From positions 1 through 64,000 of the forward strand of contig NZ_JACHNZ010000004.1 in NCBI RefSeq assembly GCF_014199685.1: 64,000 nt of DNA, in the 5' to 3' direction. Position 1 is the first letter of the stretch; each line of letters begins with the position of its first letter. This DNA comes from Sphingosinicella soli. GTDB taxonomy: Bacteria > Pseudomonadota > Alphaproteobacteria > Sphingomonadales > Sphingomonadaceae. Below are positions 42,146-49,759 of this stretch, one piece after another. The position numbers and the translations under genes are program-made. A model generated the notes under the pieces. It was given only the letters and a program-made list of their open reading frames with translations, searched no databases and was not told where the DNA came from.

Positions 42146-42786
42146 AATCCGATAAGCCGACGCTCGGCACGCTTTTGCGGGGGCTCCGCACGCGCAACAA
42201 CTGGACGCTCAAGGAAATGAGCGAACGGAGCGGCATACCCGTTTCCACGCTCTCCAAGGTCGAACACGACCGCCTGACGCTGACCTATGACAAGCTGCTG
42301 CAGCTCAGCCAGCGTCTCAGCATCCGCATGTCGGAGCTGTTCGCGGAGGAGGAGCCGGCGGAAGCCGCCGCCGTCACCGGACGTCGCAGCATTGGCAGCC
42401 AGGACCGCGCGATCCGGGTGAAGACGAACAACTACGATTATTTCTACCTGTGCACCGAACTGCGGCGCAAACGCATGATCCCGCTGGTGACGCGCATCCG
42501 CGCGCGGTCGGTCGAGGAGTTCGGCGAACTCGTGCGCCACCCCGGCGAGGAGTTCGTATATGTGATCGAGGGCCGCATGGTCGTGCACACGGAATATTAC
42601 GATCCGATCGTGCTCGAAGCCGGGCAATCGATCTATCTCGATTCGAGCATGGGCCACGCCTATGTGGTGGGCGAAGGCTGCGACGAGGCGCTGACCATCG
42701 GTGTCTGTTCGGCGGCCGAAGGCGATCTGATGGATTCGCTGATGAGCCTGCACGGAGAAGAGCCCGGCGGCATCCAGCCGATTTGA
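42142..42786 (+). CDS. XRE-family regulator with cupin sensor domain
   Basis: A 214-residue regulator. An N-terminal helix-turn-helix (about 8-67, LRTRNNWTLKEMSERSGIPV) is joined to a C-terminal cupin (about 115-190, HPGEEFVYVIEGRMVVH and SSMGHAYVV). XRE-cupin proteins such as PuuR or the amino-acid-responsive members bind small ligands in the cupin and often repress divergent catabolic genes. The start is GTG 42142 after GAGGTCCGG. The frame continues upstream without a good start. It is divergent from the serine hydrolase, so it is the natural candidate regulator of P1 and, through the shared core, P2 (inference). Confidence 0.85.
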   Translation: MKSDKPTLGTLLRGLRTRNNWTLKEMSERSGIPVSTLSKVEHDRLTLTYDKLLQLSQRLSIRMSELFAEEEPAEAAAVTGRRSIGSQDRAIRVKTNNYDYFYLCTELRRKRMIPLVTRIRARSVEEFGELVRHPGEEFVYVIEGRMVVHTEYYDPIVLEAGQSIYLDSSMGHAYVVGEGCDEALTIGVCSAAEGDLMDSLMSLHGEEPGGIQPI

Positions 42787-42829
42787 GCGGCGGCGGGAAC
42801 TTTCCCGCGCTTTCTCCCCTATAGCGGAT

Positions 42830-43828
42830 ATGGCCCCGCGCGCTTCCTGGATCGAAGCCCACCCGACCGGCATTTATTTGCCGACCGCAGACGCATGGAT
42901 AGACCCTGCCGTTCCCGTCGATCGCGCGATCATCACGCACGGCCATGCGGACCATGCACGCGGCGGGCACCGCGCCGTGCTCGCCACGCGCGAAACCCTC
43001 GCCATCATGGATTGCCGCTACGGCCCGCAGCCCGGACAGGCGATCGGCTACGGCGAAACGATCCGCCTCGGCGACGTCGATCTCCGTCTCGTCCCTGCCG
43101 GGCATGTGCTCGGGTCGGCGCAGGCGGTGCTGGAACGCGGCGGCGAGCGTGTCGTGGTGTCGGGAGACTACAAGCGCCGCCCCGATCCGACATGCGCCCC
43201 TTTCGAACCCGTATCGTGCGATGTGTTCGTGACCGAGGCGACGTTTGCGCTGCCGGTGTTCCGGCACCCGCCGATCGGCGGCGAGATCGACCGGCTGCTC
43301 GCCGTGCGGGAGGCGCAGCCGGAACGGGCCGTGCTGATCGGCGCCTATGCGCTCGGCAAGGCGCAGCGCGTGATCGCGGAGTTGAGGCGTCACGGCTATG
43401 ACGCGCCGATCTTCATTCACGGCGCGATGCAGCGCCTGTGCGACCTCTACCGCGAACTGGGGGTCGACCTCGGCGAACTCCGCCCCGTCGCCGACCTGAA
43501 ACCTGCCGAGCTTGCCGGCCGGATCGTGCTCGCGCCGCCCTCTGCGCTCAATGATCGCTGGTCGCGGCGGCTGCCCGATCCGGTTACGGCGATGGCGAGC
43601 GGCTGGATGCGTGTGCGCCAGCGGGCGCGGCAGCGCGGCGTCGAGATGCCGCTCGTCATCTCCGATCACGCCGACTGGGACGAGCTGACCGGAACGATCA
43701 GCGAGATCGCACCGGGCGAAGTCTGGGTGACGCACGGCCGCGAGGATGCGCTGGTGCACTGGTGCCGACAGCGACAGATCCCGGCGCGCGAACTCGCCCT
43801 CGTCGGCCGCGAGGATGAGGACGACTGA
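42830..43828 (+). CDS. Ligase-associated DNA exonuclease (metallo-beta-lactamase fold)
   Basis: A 332-residue nuclease of the metallo-beta-lactamase/beta-CASP type, related to the C-terminal half of mRNA 3'-end nuclease proteins. The metal motif is ITHGHADHARGG, followed by LVPAGHVLGSAQ and VVSGDYKRRPD, and later ISDHADWDEL and VTHGRED. In bacteria it is encoded directly before an ATP-dependent DNA ligase and acts in repair. The stop overlaps the ligase ATG (TGATG). The helicase and PdeM phosphatase that often complete this set are not in the window. Confidence 0.9.
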   Translation: MAPRASWIEAHPTGIYLPTADAWIDPAVPVDRAIITHGHADHARGGHRAVLATRETLAIMDCRYGPQPGQAIGYGETIRLGDVDLRLVPAGHVLGSAQAVLERGGERVVVSGDYKRRPDPTCAPFEPVSCDVFVTEATFALPVFRHPPIGGEIDRLLAVREAQPERAVLIGAYALGKAQRVIAELRRHGYDAPIFIHGAMQRLCDLYRELGVDLGELRPVADLKPAELAGRIVLAPPSALNDRWSRRLPDPVTAMASGWMRVRQRARQRGVEMPLVISDHADWDELTGTISEIAPGEVWVTHGREDALVHWCRQRQIPARELALVGREDEDD

Positions 43829-45396
43829 TGCAGGCGTTCGCGCAGCTCCTCGACAGCCTGATCTACACGCGCTCGCGCAACGCAAAGCTCGCCCTGATCG
43901 GCGCGTATCTGAAAGCGGCGCCCGACCCCGACCGCGGCTGGGCGCTCGCCGCGCTGACCGGCGATCTTTCGCTTCGGGCGGTCCAGCCGGGCATCATCCG
44001 CGCGCTCGTCTCCCAGCGTGTGGATCCGGTGCTGTTCGGGCTCAGCTACGATTATGTCGGCGACCTTGCGGAAACCGCAGCCCTGATCTGGCCCGGCGCA
44101 CAGATCGCCGCCCCGCCGCCGCGCCTTTCCGAAGTGGTCGACGAATTGCAGCGGATCACCCGCACGCAGGCACCGGCGGTGATGACCCGGCTGCTCGACC
44201 GCCTCGACGCGGACGGCCGTTTCGCGCTGCTCAAGCTCGCGACCGGCGGGCTGCGCGTCGGCGTTTCCGCGCGCCTCGCCAAGACGGCGTTCGCGCAGGC
44301 CTTCGCGCTCGATCCCGACGATGTCGAGGAAGTCTGGCACGGCGTTTCGCCGCCCTACACGGCGCTTTTTGCCTGGGGCGAAGGACGCGGCGAGCGCCCG
44401 TCGTCCGATGATGCGCCGGTGTTTCGCCCCTTCATGCTCGCGCATCCGCTCGACGACCGGGATGTCGATCTTTCAGACTATGCCGCCGAATGGAAGTGGG
44501 ACGGCATTCGCGTGCAGCTCGTGCATGTCGGCGGCGAGACCCGGCTCTACAGCCGCGCGGGCGACGACATTACGCAGAGTTTCCCCGAGGTCGCGGAAAG
44601 CTATCGCACGCCCGGCGTTCTCGATGGCGAACTGCTCGTGCGCGGCGACGTGCAGGGCGGCGCGGCGGCAAGTTTCAACGCCCTGCAGCAGCGGCTCGGC
44701 CGCAAGACGGTTTCACAGGCGATGCTGCGGGATTTTCGGGCTTTCGTCCGCCTCTACGACATTCTGTTCGACGGCCCCGAAGACCTTCGCCCGCAGCCGT
44801 GGACGCAGCGGCGCGCCCGGCTGGAGACATTCATGTCGCGGCTCGACAGCGCGCGCTTCGACATATCCCCGCTCGTCGATGCGCCGGATTTCGCCGCGCT
44901 GGAAACGCTGCGGCTCGGCGCGCGCGAGGCCGCGATCGAAGGGCTGATGCTGAAGCGGCGCAACAGCCCATATGTTTCGGGGCGCCGCGTCGGGCTCTGG
45001 TACAAATGGAAACGCGACCCGCTCGTGGCCGACTGCGTGATGATGTACGCGCAGCGCGGCCACGGCAAACGATCGAGCTATTATTCCGATTACACGTTCG
45101 GCTGCTGGACCGAGGAGGGCGAACTGCTGCCCGTCGGCAAGGCCTATTCGGGGTTCACCGACGAGGAACTGATGATGCTCGACCGCTTCGTGCGCAGCCA
45201 CACGGTCGCCCGCTTCGGCCCCGTGCGCGAGGTGGAAAAGACGCTGGTGCTGGAGGTCGCCTTCGATTCGATCCACGCATCGAAGCGCCATAAATCCGGC
45301 CTCGCCATGCGCTTCCCGCGCATCAGCCGCATCCGCATCGACAAGCCCGCCGCCGAGGCCGACCGCATCGTGACGCTGCGCGGCCTGGCGGTCTGA
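43828..45396 (+). CDS. ATP-dependent DNA ligase (LigC/Lhr-associated type)
   Basis: A 522-residue ATP-dependent ligase. An N-terminal helical DNA-binding domain (about 1-200) is followed by the adenylation domain, with the nucleotide-accepting Lys223 in AAEWKWDGIRVQL, then SRAGDDITQSFPE, LDGELLV, IEGLMLKRRNS and GLWYKWKRDP. The OB-fold domain ends the protein. It seals DNA breaks during repair, in addition to the NAD-dependent LigA used in replication. It is translated together with the exonuclease. Confidence 0.93.
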   Translation: MQAFAQLLDSLIYTRSRNAKLALIGAYLKAAPDPDRGWALAALTGDLSLRAVQPGIIRALVSQRVDPVLFGLSYDYVGDLAETAALIWPGAQIAAPPPRLSEVVDELQRITRTQAPAVMTRLLDRLDADGRFALLKLATGGLRVGVSARLAKTAFAQAFALDPDDVEEVWHGVSPPYTALFAWGEGRGERPSSDDAPVFRPFMLAHPLDDRDVDLSDYAAEWKWDGIRVQLVHVGGETRLYSRAGDDITQSFPEVAESYRTPGVLDGELLVRGDVQGGAAASFNALQQRLGRKTVSQAMLRDFRAFVRLYDILFDGPEDLRPQPWTQRRARLETFMSRLDSARFDISPLVDAPDFAALETLRLGAREAAIEGLMLKRRNSPYVSGRRVGLWYKWKRDPLVADCVMMYAQRGHGKRSSYYSDYTFGCWTEEGELLPVGKAYSGFTDEELMMLDRFVRSHTVARFGPVREVEKTLVLEVAFDSIHASKRHKSGLAMRFPRISRIRIDKPAAEADRIVTLRGLAV

Positions 45397-45404
45397 GGCC
45401 TGCC

Positions 45405-45845
45405 TTACGGCCTGCCGGATTTCGCCTGCGCAGCCTTGTTTCGGAAGGTTTCCAGTTCGGCCCTGTCGACTTTACCGTCCCCGTTGGTGTCGGCGAGATC
45501 GAACACGGGCGTGGGCGCCACATCAAATTCGGCCCGCGTCACCTTGCCGTCGCGGTTGGCATCGGCCTCGGCGATCAGGCGTTCGAGACGCGCGCCGGCT
45601 TCGGGCCGGAACTTCAGAATACGCTTGAAATCGGACTCGCTGACGACACCATCGTTGTTGCGGTCCATCGTATCGAAGCGGGCGCTGCGGCTTTTCAGGA
45701 ACTCGCTGCGGGTGACGACGCCGTCGCCGTCGGCATCAGCCTTGTCGAAAGCGGCGGCGCCGTCACCTCCGCCCCAGCGCTGCGCGGCGGCGGGGGACGC
45801 GACGAGCGTAGCAGCGGCAAGGGCGATCAGAACTCTGCGGGTCAT
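45405..45845 (-). CDS. Exported EF-hand protein with four calcium loops
   Basis: A 146-residue protein with a Sec signal peptide (about 1-21, ending SPAAAQ) and four EF-hand loops: DADGDGVVTRSEF, DRNNDGVVSESDF, DANRDGKVTRAEF and DTNGDGKVDRAEL. All four keep Asp at 1, 3 and 5 or their usual substitutes and Gly at 6. A periplasmic calcium-buffering or calcium-sensing protein is likely; the partner is unknown. Convergent with the ligase gene (8 bp). Confidence 0.88.
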   Translation of the reverse strand: MTRRVLIALAAATLVASPAAAQRWGGGDGAAAFDKADADGDGVVTRSEFLKSRSARFDTMDRNNDGVVSESDFKRILKFRPEAGARLERLIAEADANRDGKVTRAEFDVAPTPVFDLADTNGDGKVDRAELETFRNKAAQAKSGRP

Positions 45846-45869
45846 GGATGCGTATCCTGCGAAAAGTAC

Positions 45870-45910
45870 GGCCGCGCCCCGGCGGGGGGTTGGGGTTAAG
45901 GGGCGCGGCC
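45870..45910. repeat. Perfect 11-bp inverted repeat
   Basis: GGCCGCGCCCC and GGGGCGCGGCC flank a 19-bp G-rich loop containing GGCGGGGGG and TTGGGG, between two minus-strand genes. It has no T-run. It may be a hairpin that ends or stabilises the transcript of the gene at 45945, or a G-rich structure acting on the EF-hand leader. Confidence 0.55.
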
Positions 45911-45944
45911 AGTCGGTCGGAGGGAGAGGAACGGGTCGGGATCC

Positions 45945-46346
45945 TCAGTCGTCGCGGGTTACGGTCCCGCTTCTGGTTGTCGTTGAACCGTCGCGGCGCG
46001 TGCGCGTCGTCGAATAATCGGCGCTGCCGTCGCCGTTCGCCGCCGCTGCGGTGCTGCGGCCGAAGGTGGCGCCGCGGTTCGTGGTCGTCATGCGGCCGCC
46101 GGTGTAGGCGCCGTCCTCGACCGATCGGCCGCGCGAGGACACGTAGCCGCGCCCTTCGCCGCCCTGCACCGATCGCGACACCGCTCTGCTTCCCGGCTCG
46201 CGCGAAACGCTGCGCTGCCTGACGAGGCTGCCGCCTGCGCCCTCGACATTGACGATACGGGTGCGGTCGCGCGCCTCGGCGGGAAGCGCGGCGGCAGTGA
46301 GCGCGGTCGTGCCGATCACCGCGAAAACGAGAAGTGGCTTCATCAT
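45945..46346 (-). CDS. Exported Arg/Ser/Thr-rich protein of unknown function
   Basis: A 133-residue basic, low-complexity protein. A Sec signal peptide (about 1-23, ending LPAEA) is followed by Arg/Ser/Gly-rich sequence (SVSREPGSRAVSRSVQGGEG, GRMTTTNRGATFGRS) and a Thr-rich end (STTRTRRDGSTTTRSGTV). No domain is recognised; such proteins are often disordered. The ATG pair at 46346/46343 is chosen over the longer frame upstream because the signal peptide starts there. It is divergent from the two-component system at 46516, which could regulate it. Confidence 0.65.
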   Translation of the reverse strand: MMKPLLVFAVIGTTALTAAALPAEARDRTRIVNVEGAGGSLVRQRSVSREPGSRAVSRSVQGGEGRGYVSSRGRSVEDGAYTGGRMTTTNRGATFGRSTAAAANGDGSADYSTTRTRRDGSTTTRSGTVTRDD

Positions 46347-46515
46347 GGGTTTGCTCCGGGTCTTCAATCGATACCGACGGATCATGTCCGTCCGGGCCTT
46401 GTGTAGAAGGCTTGCGTAAGCGGCGTGCTGCCGCAAGGTAACGGACGGTAACAAAGTGTAACGCCGCCGCCGTGCCCCGTTCCCCTCACGGCGCGGCTGC
46501 GGCACAAACAGGCGC

Positions 46516-47229
46516 ATGGGCAGCAGCTTCATCGCCGTCGTCGAGGACGACAACGAAATCCGCACACTCGTCACCGGGCTCCTTGCGCGCGAGGGCTTCG
46601 AGGTATCGGGCTGCCGTTCAGGCGCGGAGCTTGACCGGCTGCTCGAACGCCAGCGCGTCGATCTTGCTGTGCTCGACATCATGCTGCCGGGCGAGGACGG
46701 GCTCTCGATCTGCCGCCGCCTGCGCGCACGCGGCGACGTCGCCGTGCTGATGGTGACGGCGAAGGGCGACGACATCGACCGCATCATCGGGCTCGAAATC
46801 GGCGCCGACGACTATCTCGCCAAACCGTTCAACCCGCGCGAACTTGTGGCGCGCGTCCGCGCCGTGCTGCGCCGCACGCGCGACACGAACCGCGTGTCGG
46901 TCGCCGCGCAGCCATCGGAGCGCTACCGCTTCGACGGGTGGACGCTCGACGTGGGAACCCGCGCGCTGAATGCGCCCGCTGGCGTGGTCGATCTCACCGG
47001 CGGCGAGTTCGACCTGCTGCTCGCGTTCGTGACGCACCCGCAGCGCGTGCTGAACCGCGATCAACTGCTCGACTGGACACGCGGACGCAGCGCCGGCCCC
47101 TTCGACCGCGCCATCGACGTGCAGCTCAGCCGCCTGCGCCGCAAGCTCGCCGACCACGGCGGCGAGATGCTCATCAAGACCGTGCGCGGCGGCGGCTATC
47201 TGTTCGCAGCCGGCGTCGAACGGGACTGA
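46516..47229 (+). CDS. OmpR-family response regulator
   Basis: A 237-residue regulator. The receiver domain has Asp54 (LAVLDIMLPGEDG) and a switch Lys in DDYLAKPFNPREL. The winged helix follows from about residue 135 (LTGGEFDLLLAFV, then IDVQLSRLRRKL). It pairs with the kinase that follows after 5 bp. A potential target is the divergent exported protein gene at 45945. The stimulus is unknown. Confidence 0.93.
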   Translation: MGSSFIAVVEDDNEIRTLVTGLLAREGFEVSGCRSGAELDRLLERQRVDLAVLDIMLPGEDGLSICRRLRARGDVAVLMVTAKGDDIDRIIGLEIGADDYLAKPFNPRELVARVRAVLRRTRDTNRVSVAAQPSERYRFDGWTLDVGTRALNAPAGVVDLTGGEFDLLLAFVTHPQRVLNRDQLLDWTRGRSAGPFDRAIDVQLSRLRRKLADHGGEMLIKTVRGGGYLFAAGVERD

Positions 47230-47234
47230 GCGCA

Positions 47235-48575
47235 ATGTCGAATCTGGGCCTTCGCATTATCGCCATCCTGCTTTCGGGGTTCGTCATCATCCAGCTGTTG
47301 CTGCTGGCGGTTACGGCGCTGCCGACGCGCGGCGACGCGCATCGGCCCTTCAATCTGCCGCAGCCAGACGACGTGCGAGTGCTCGCGGAAACGCTGGAAA
47401 CATCGCCACCTGCCCGGCGCGCGGAGCTGCTCTCGCTGTTCAACGATTCGCTCTACACGCTGCGGCTGGCGCGCGGCAGCCCCGCCGGTTTCGACGGCGG
47501 CCTCTCGGCGCTTCACGCGACCTATGCGGCCGCGCTGCCCGGACGCACGGTGACGCTGCCCTCGCGCCGCCCGCTGATCGGCGGAGCGTTTCGCGAAAAC
47601 CGCTGGACCGGCCGGCTGTTCTCGCCCGTTCAACTTACCGTCCGCCTCTCGATCGGCGAAACGCTCGTCATCGAAAGCCGCCCCTCCGCAGTGGTCCGCA
47701 CCTATCTGCGCCGCCGCGCGCTGCTGGGCGTGATCGGCGGGCTCCTCCTGCTCGCGATCCTTACCGTCGCCGTGCGCCGCGCGACGAAACCACTGGTTCG
47801 GCTTTCGGCGGGTGTGCGCCGCTTCGGCAGCGAACTCGATGCGCCCGACGTGCCCGTGGAGGGCGCACGCGAAATGCGCGAACTTGCCGTTGCCTACAAC
47901 GACATGAAGCGGCGCATCGCCGATCTCGTCAACGAGCGCACGCGCATCCTCGCCGCCGTCGCGCACGACATGCGCACCTACATCACGCGGCTGCGGCTGC
48001 GCACCGATTTCATCGAAGACCCGGAACAGCGCCGGAAAGCCGCCGCCGACCTTCAGGAAATGTCGGCGATGCTCGACGACACGCTGCTGTTCGCGCGGCA
48101 GGACGCCAGTGACGGCCCGGACCCCGCGCACCTCGACATCGATGCCGAGATCGAGGCGCTCGTCGCGGTGCGGCGCGAGATGGAAGACGCAGTCTGGTTC
48201 GATGGGGGCGCGAAGGGTACAGCGGTGCGCCTTTCCCCGCTCGCGCTCCGGCGTATCCTTGCCAACCTGATCGACAACGGCCTGCGCCACGGCACGACGG
48301 TTTCGCTGAGCACGACACGCGAGGGCGAGACGATCGAGATTCGGGTGTCCGATAACGGCCCGGGCGTACCCGCTGCCGCGCTTGCGCGGCTCGGGGAGCC
48401 GTTCGGACGCCTCGACCCGTCGCGCGACCGCACCACGGGCGGCGTCGGGCTGGGGCTCGCCATCGTCCGCGCACTTGTCGAGCGCAGCGACGGCACCGTG
48501 CGCTTCGCTAACCAGGACGGCGGCGGCCTTCTTGTCTGTCTCAGCTTTCCCGCAGCGCCTCCAGCGCGCGGATAG
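47235..48575 (+). CDS. Sensor histidine kinase (EnvZ-like)
   Basis: A 446-residue inner-membrane kinase. Transmembrane helix 1 is at about 8-27, a periplasmic sensor of about 130 residues follows, then helix 2 at about 162-180, HAMP, and the phosphorylated His244 (AVAHDMRTYITRLRLR). The ATPase domain has the N box NLIDNGLRHG, G1 VSDNGPGVP and G2 GGVGLGLAIV. The H box reads HDMRTY where the common form is HDLRTP; this variant occurs in other alphaproteobacterial kinases. It starts 5 bp after the regulator. Its last 35 bp overlap the convergent PadR gene. Confidence 0.92.
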   Translation: MSNLGLRIIAILLSGFVIIQLLLLAVTALPTRGDAHRPFNLPQPDDVRVLAETLETSPPARRAELLSLFNDSLYTLRLARGSPAGFDGGLSALHATYAAALPGRTVTLPSRRPLIGGAFRENRWTGRLFSPVQLTVRLSIGETLVIESRPSAVVRTYLRRRALLGVIGGLLLLAILTVAVRRATKPLVRLSAGVRRFGSELDAPDVPVEGAREMRELAVAYNDMKRRIADLVNERTRILAAVAHDMRTYITRLRLRTDFIEDPEQRRKAAADLQEMSAMLDDTLLFARQDASDGPDPAHLDIDAEIEALVAVRREMEDAVWFDGGAKGTAVRLSPLALRRILANLIDNGLRHGTTVSLSTTREGETIEIRVSDNGPGVPAAALARLGEPFGRLDPSRDRTTGGVGLGLAIVRALVERSDGTVRFANQDGGGLLVCLSFPAAPPARG

Positions 48576-49122
48576 TCTCGTCGCACCATTCGATCTGCGA
48601 GCGTGCGCCGCGAATGCCGAAATCGAGCGGTGCGAGCACGTAGATCAGCGTCTTGCTGGTCCGCCCGGCGCGGATCGCGTCTTCATAGCCTGCGCGAAAC
48701 GCTTCGAACGTCGCCAGGTCGTGCGTGAGCTGGCGACGATAGTCCGAAAGATGGGCGATGCTGACCTCGGGCGCGACATGGCGGCCGAAGAACAGTTTCA
48801 GCATGTGCTCGTTGCGAATACCCGCGCCTGAAACCGGTGCGGCAAGCCAGTCCCGAAGCGCCTCCCGCCCGGTTTCGGTGATCGCGTACTTGCGGCTCTT
48901 GCGCCGCCCGTGCGTCTCCGCGCCCAGGCATTCCGCCAGCCCTTCGGCCTCCAGCTTCTGCAGGATGGGGTATATCTGCCCGAAGCTCTCGTTCCAGAAA
49001 TAGCTGGTGCTGCGCTCGATCGCCTTCTTGATCTCGTAGCCCGAGCGCGGCGCGCCCGCGAGGAACCCGAGCACGGCAAATGCGGTGCGGCTCTTGCCCA
49101 GTCGTTCGGCGGCCTTCGTCAT
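48541..49122 (-). CDS. PadR family transcriptional regulator
   Basis: A 193-residue winged-helix regulator. The PadR domain is at about 12-85 (AVLGFLAGAPRSGYEIKKAI, FGQIYPILQKLEAEG, RKYAITETGREAL), and a C-terminal helical dimerisation domain of the Vir_act_alpha_C type follows. PadR proteins respond to phenolics or other small effectors, usually acting on a neighbouring gene. Here the neighbours are the kinase (overlap) and the formate dehydrogenase operon 211 bp away, divergent. Control of fds is possible but unproven. Confidence 0.88.
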   Translation of the reverse strand: MTKAAERLGKSRTAFAVLGFLAGAPRSGYEIKKAIERSTSYFWNESFGQIYPILQKLEAEGLAECLGAETHGRRKSRKYAITETGREALRDWLAAPVSGAGIRNEHMLKLFFGRHVAPEVSIAHLSDYRRQLTHDLATFEAFRAGYEDAIRAGRTSKTLIYVLAPLDFGIRGARSQIEWCDETIRALEALRES

Positions 49123-49333
49123 TCTGCCGGGCCTCTCGCGTTATGCGATGCAGGTCAAGGCCTTCTGCAGGCCGCGATCACTGTCGCCGTCATCGGCGCC
49201 GCGTTCGTCGTCGCCGGTCAGGTCATGGTCCTCGTCGACCGATGCTCGCCCGGCATCGCACAAGCTGAATGACAGGCGCGACAAAGCGGATTTGAAATTG
49301 TTCCTGCGGCGCGACGGCGCTACACCGCCGCGT

Positions 49334-49756
49334 ATGAGGGACGATCGTCTGGCCGATATCATCGCGGCTCATCACAATCGCGAGGGCGCGCTGCTGCCCA
49401 TTTTGAACGACGTGCAGGCAGCGTTCGGCTGCGTGGACGAGGATACAGTGCGCGCGCTCGCCGCCGCGCTCAACCTCAGCCGCGCCGAGGTGCACGGCGT
49501 CGTCAGCTTTTATCATGACTACAAGGCGAAGGCCGATCCCCGCCCGGTGCTCAAACTCTGCCGCGCCGAGGCCTGCCAGGCGCGCGGGGTCGAGGCGCTT
49601 GTCGCGGAGGCCGAAAGGGCGGCGGGAGAGCGCGTGCATATCGAAACCGTCTACTGCCTCGGCCTCTGCGCCATCGGCCCGGCCGCAATGACGAACGGGC
49701 AGGTTCATGCCCGCCTGGACGGCGACCGTCTCGCGACCCTGATCGAGGCGCTGTAG
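49334..49756 (+). CDS. fdsG: NAD-dependent formate dehydrogenase, gamma subunit
   Basis: A 140-residue NuoE-like subunit with a [2Fe-2S] cluster. Its cysteines lie in LKLCRAEACQARG and YCLGLCAIGPAA. It takes electrons from the diaphorase part of the complex. Start ATG 49334 begins MRDDRLADIIAAHH, as in family members; the open frame upstream is not coding. It is the first gene of fdsG-B-A-D-fdhD-purU. Confidence 0.92.
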   Translation: MRDDRLADIIAAHHNREGALLPILNDVQAAFGCVDEDTVRALAAALNLSRAEVHGVVSFYHDYKAKADPRPVLKLCRAEACQARGVEALVAEAERAAGERVHIETVYCLGLCAIGPAAMTNGQVHARLDGDRLATLIEAL

Positions 49757-49759
49757 GCC

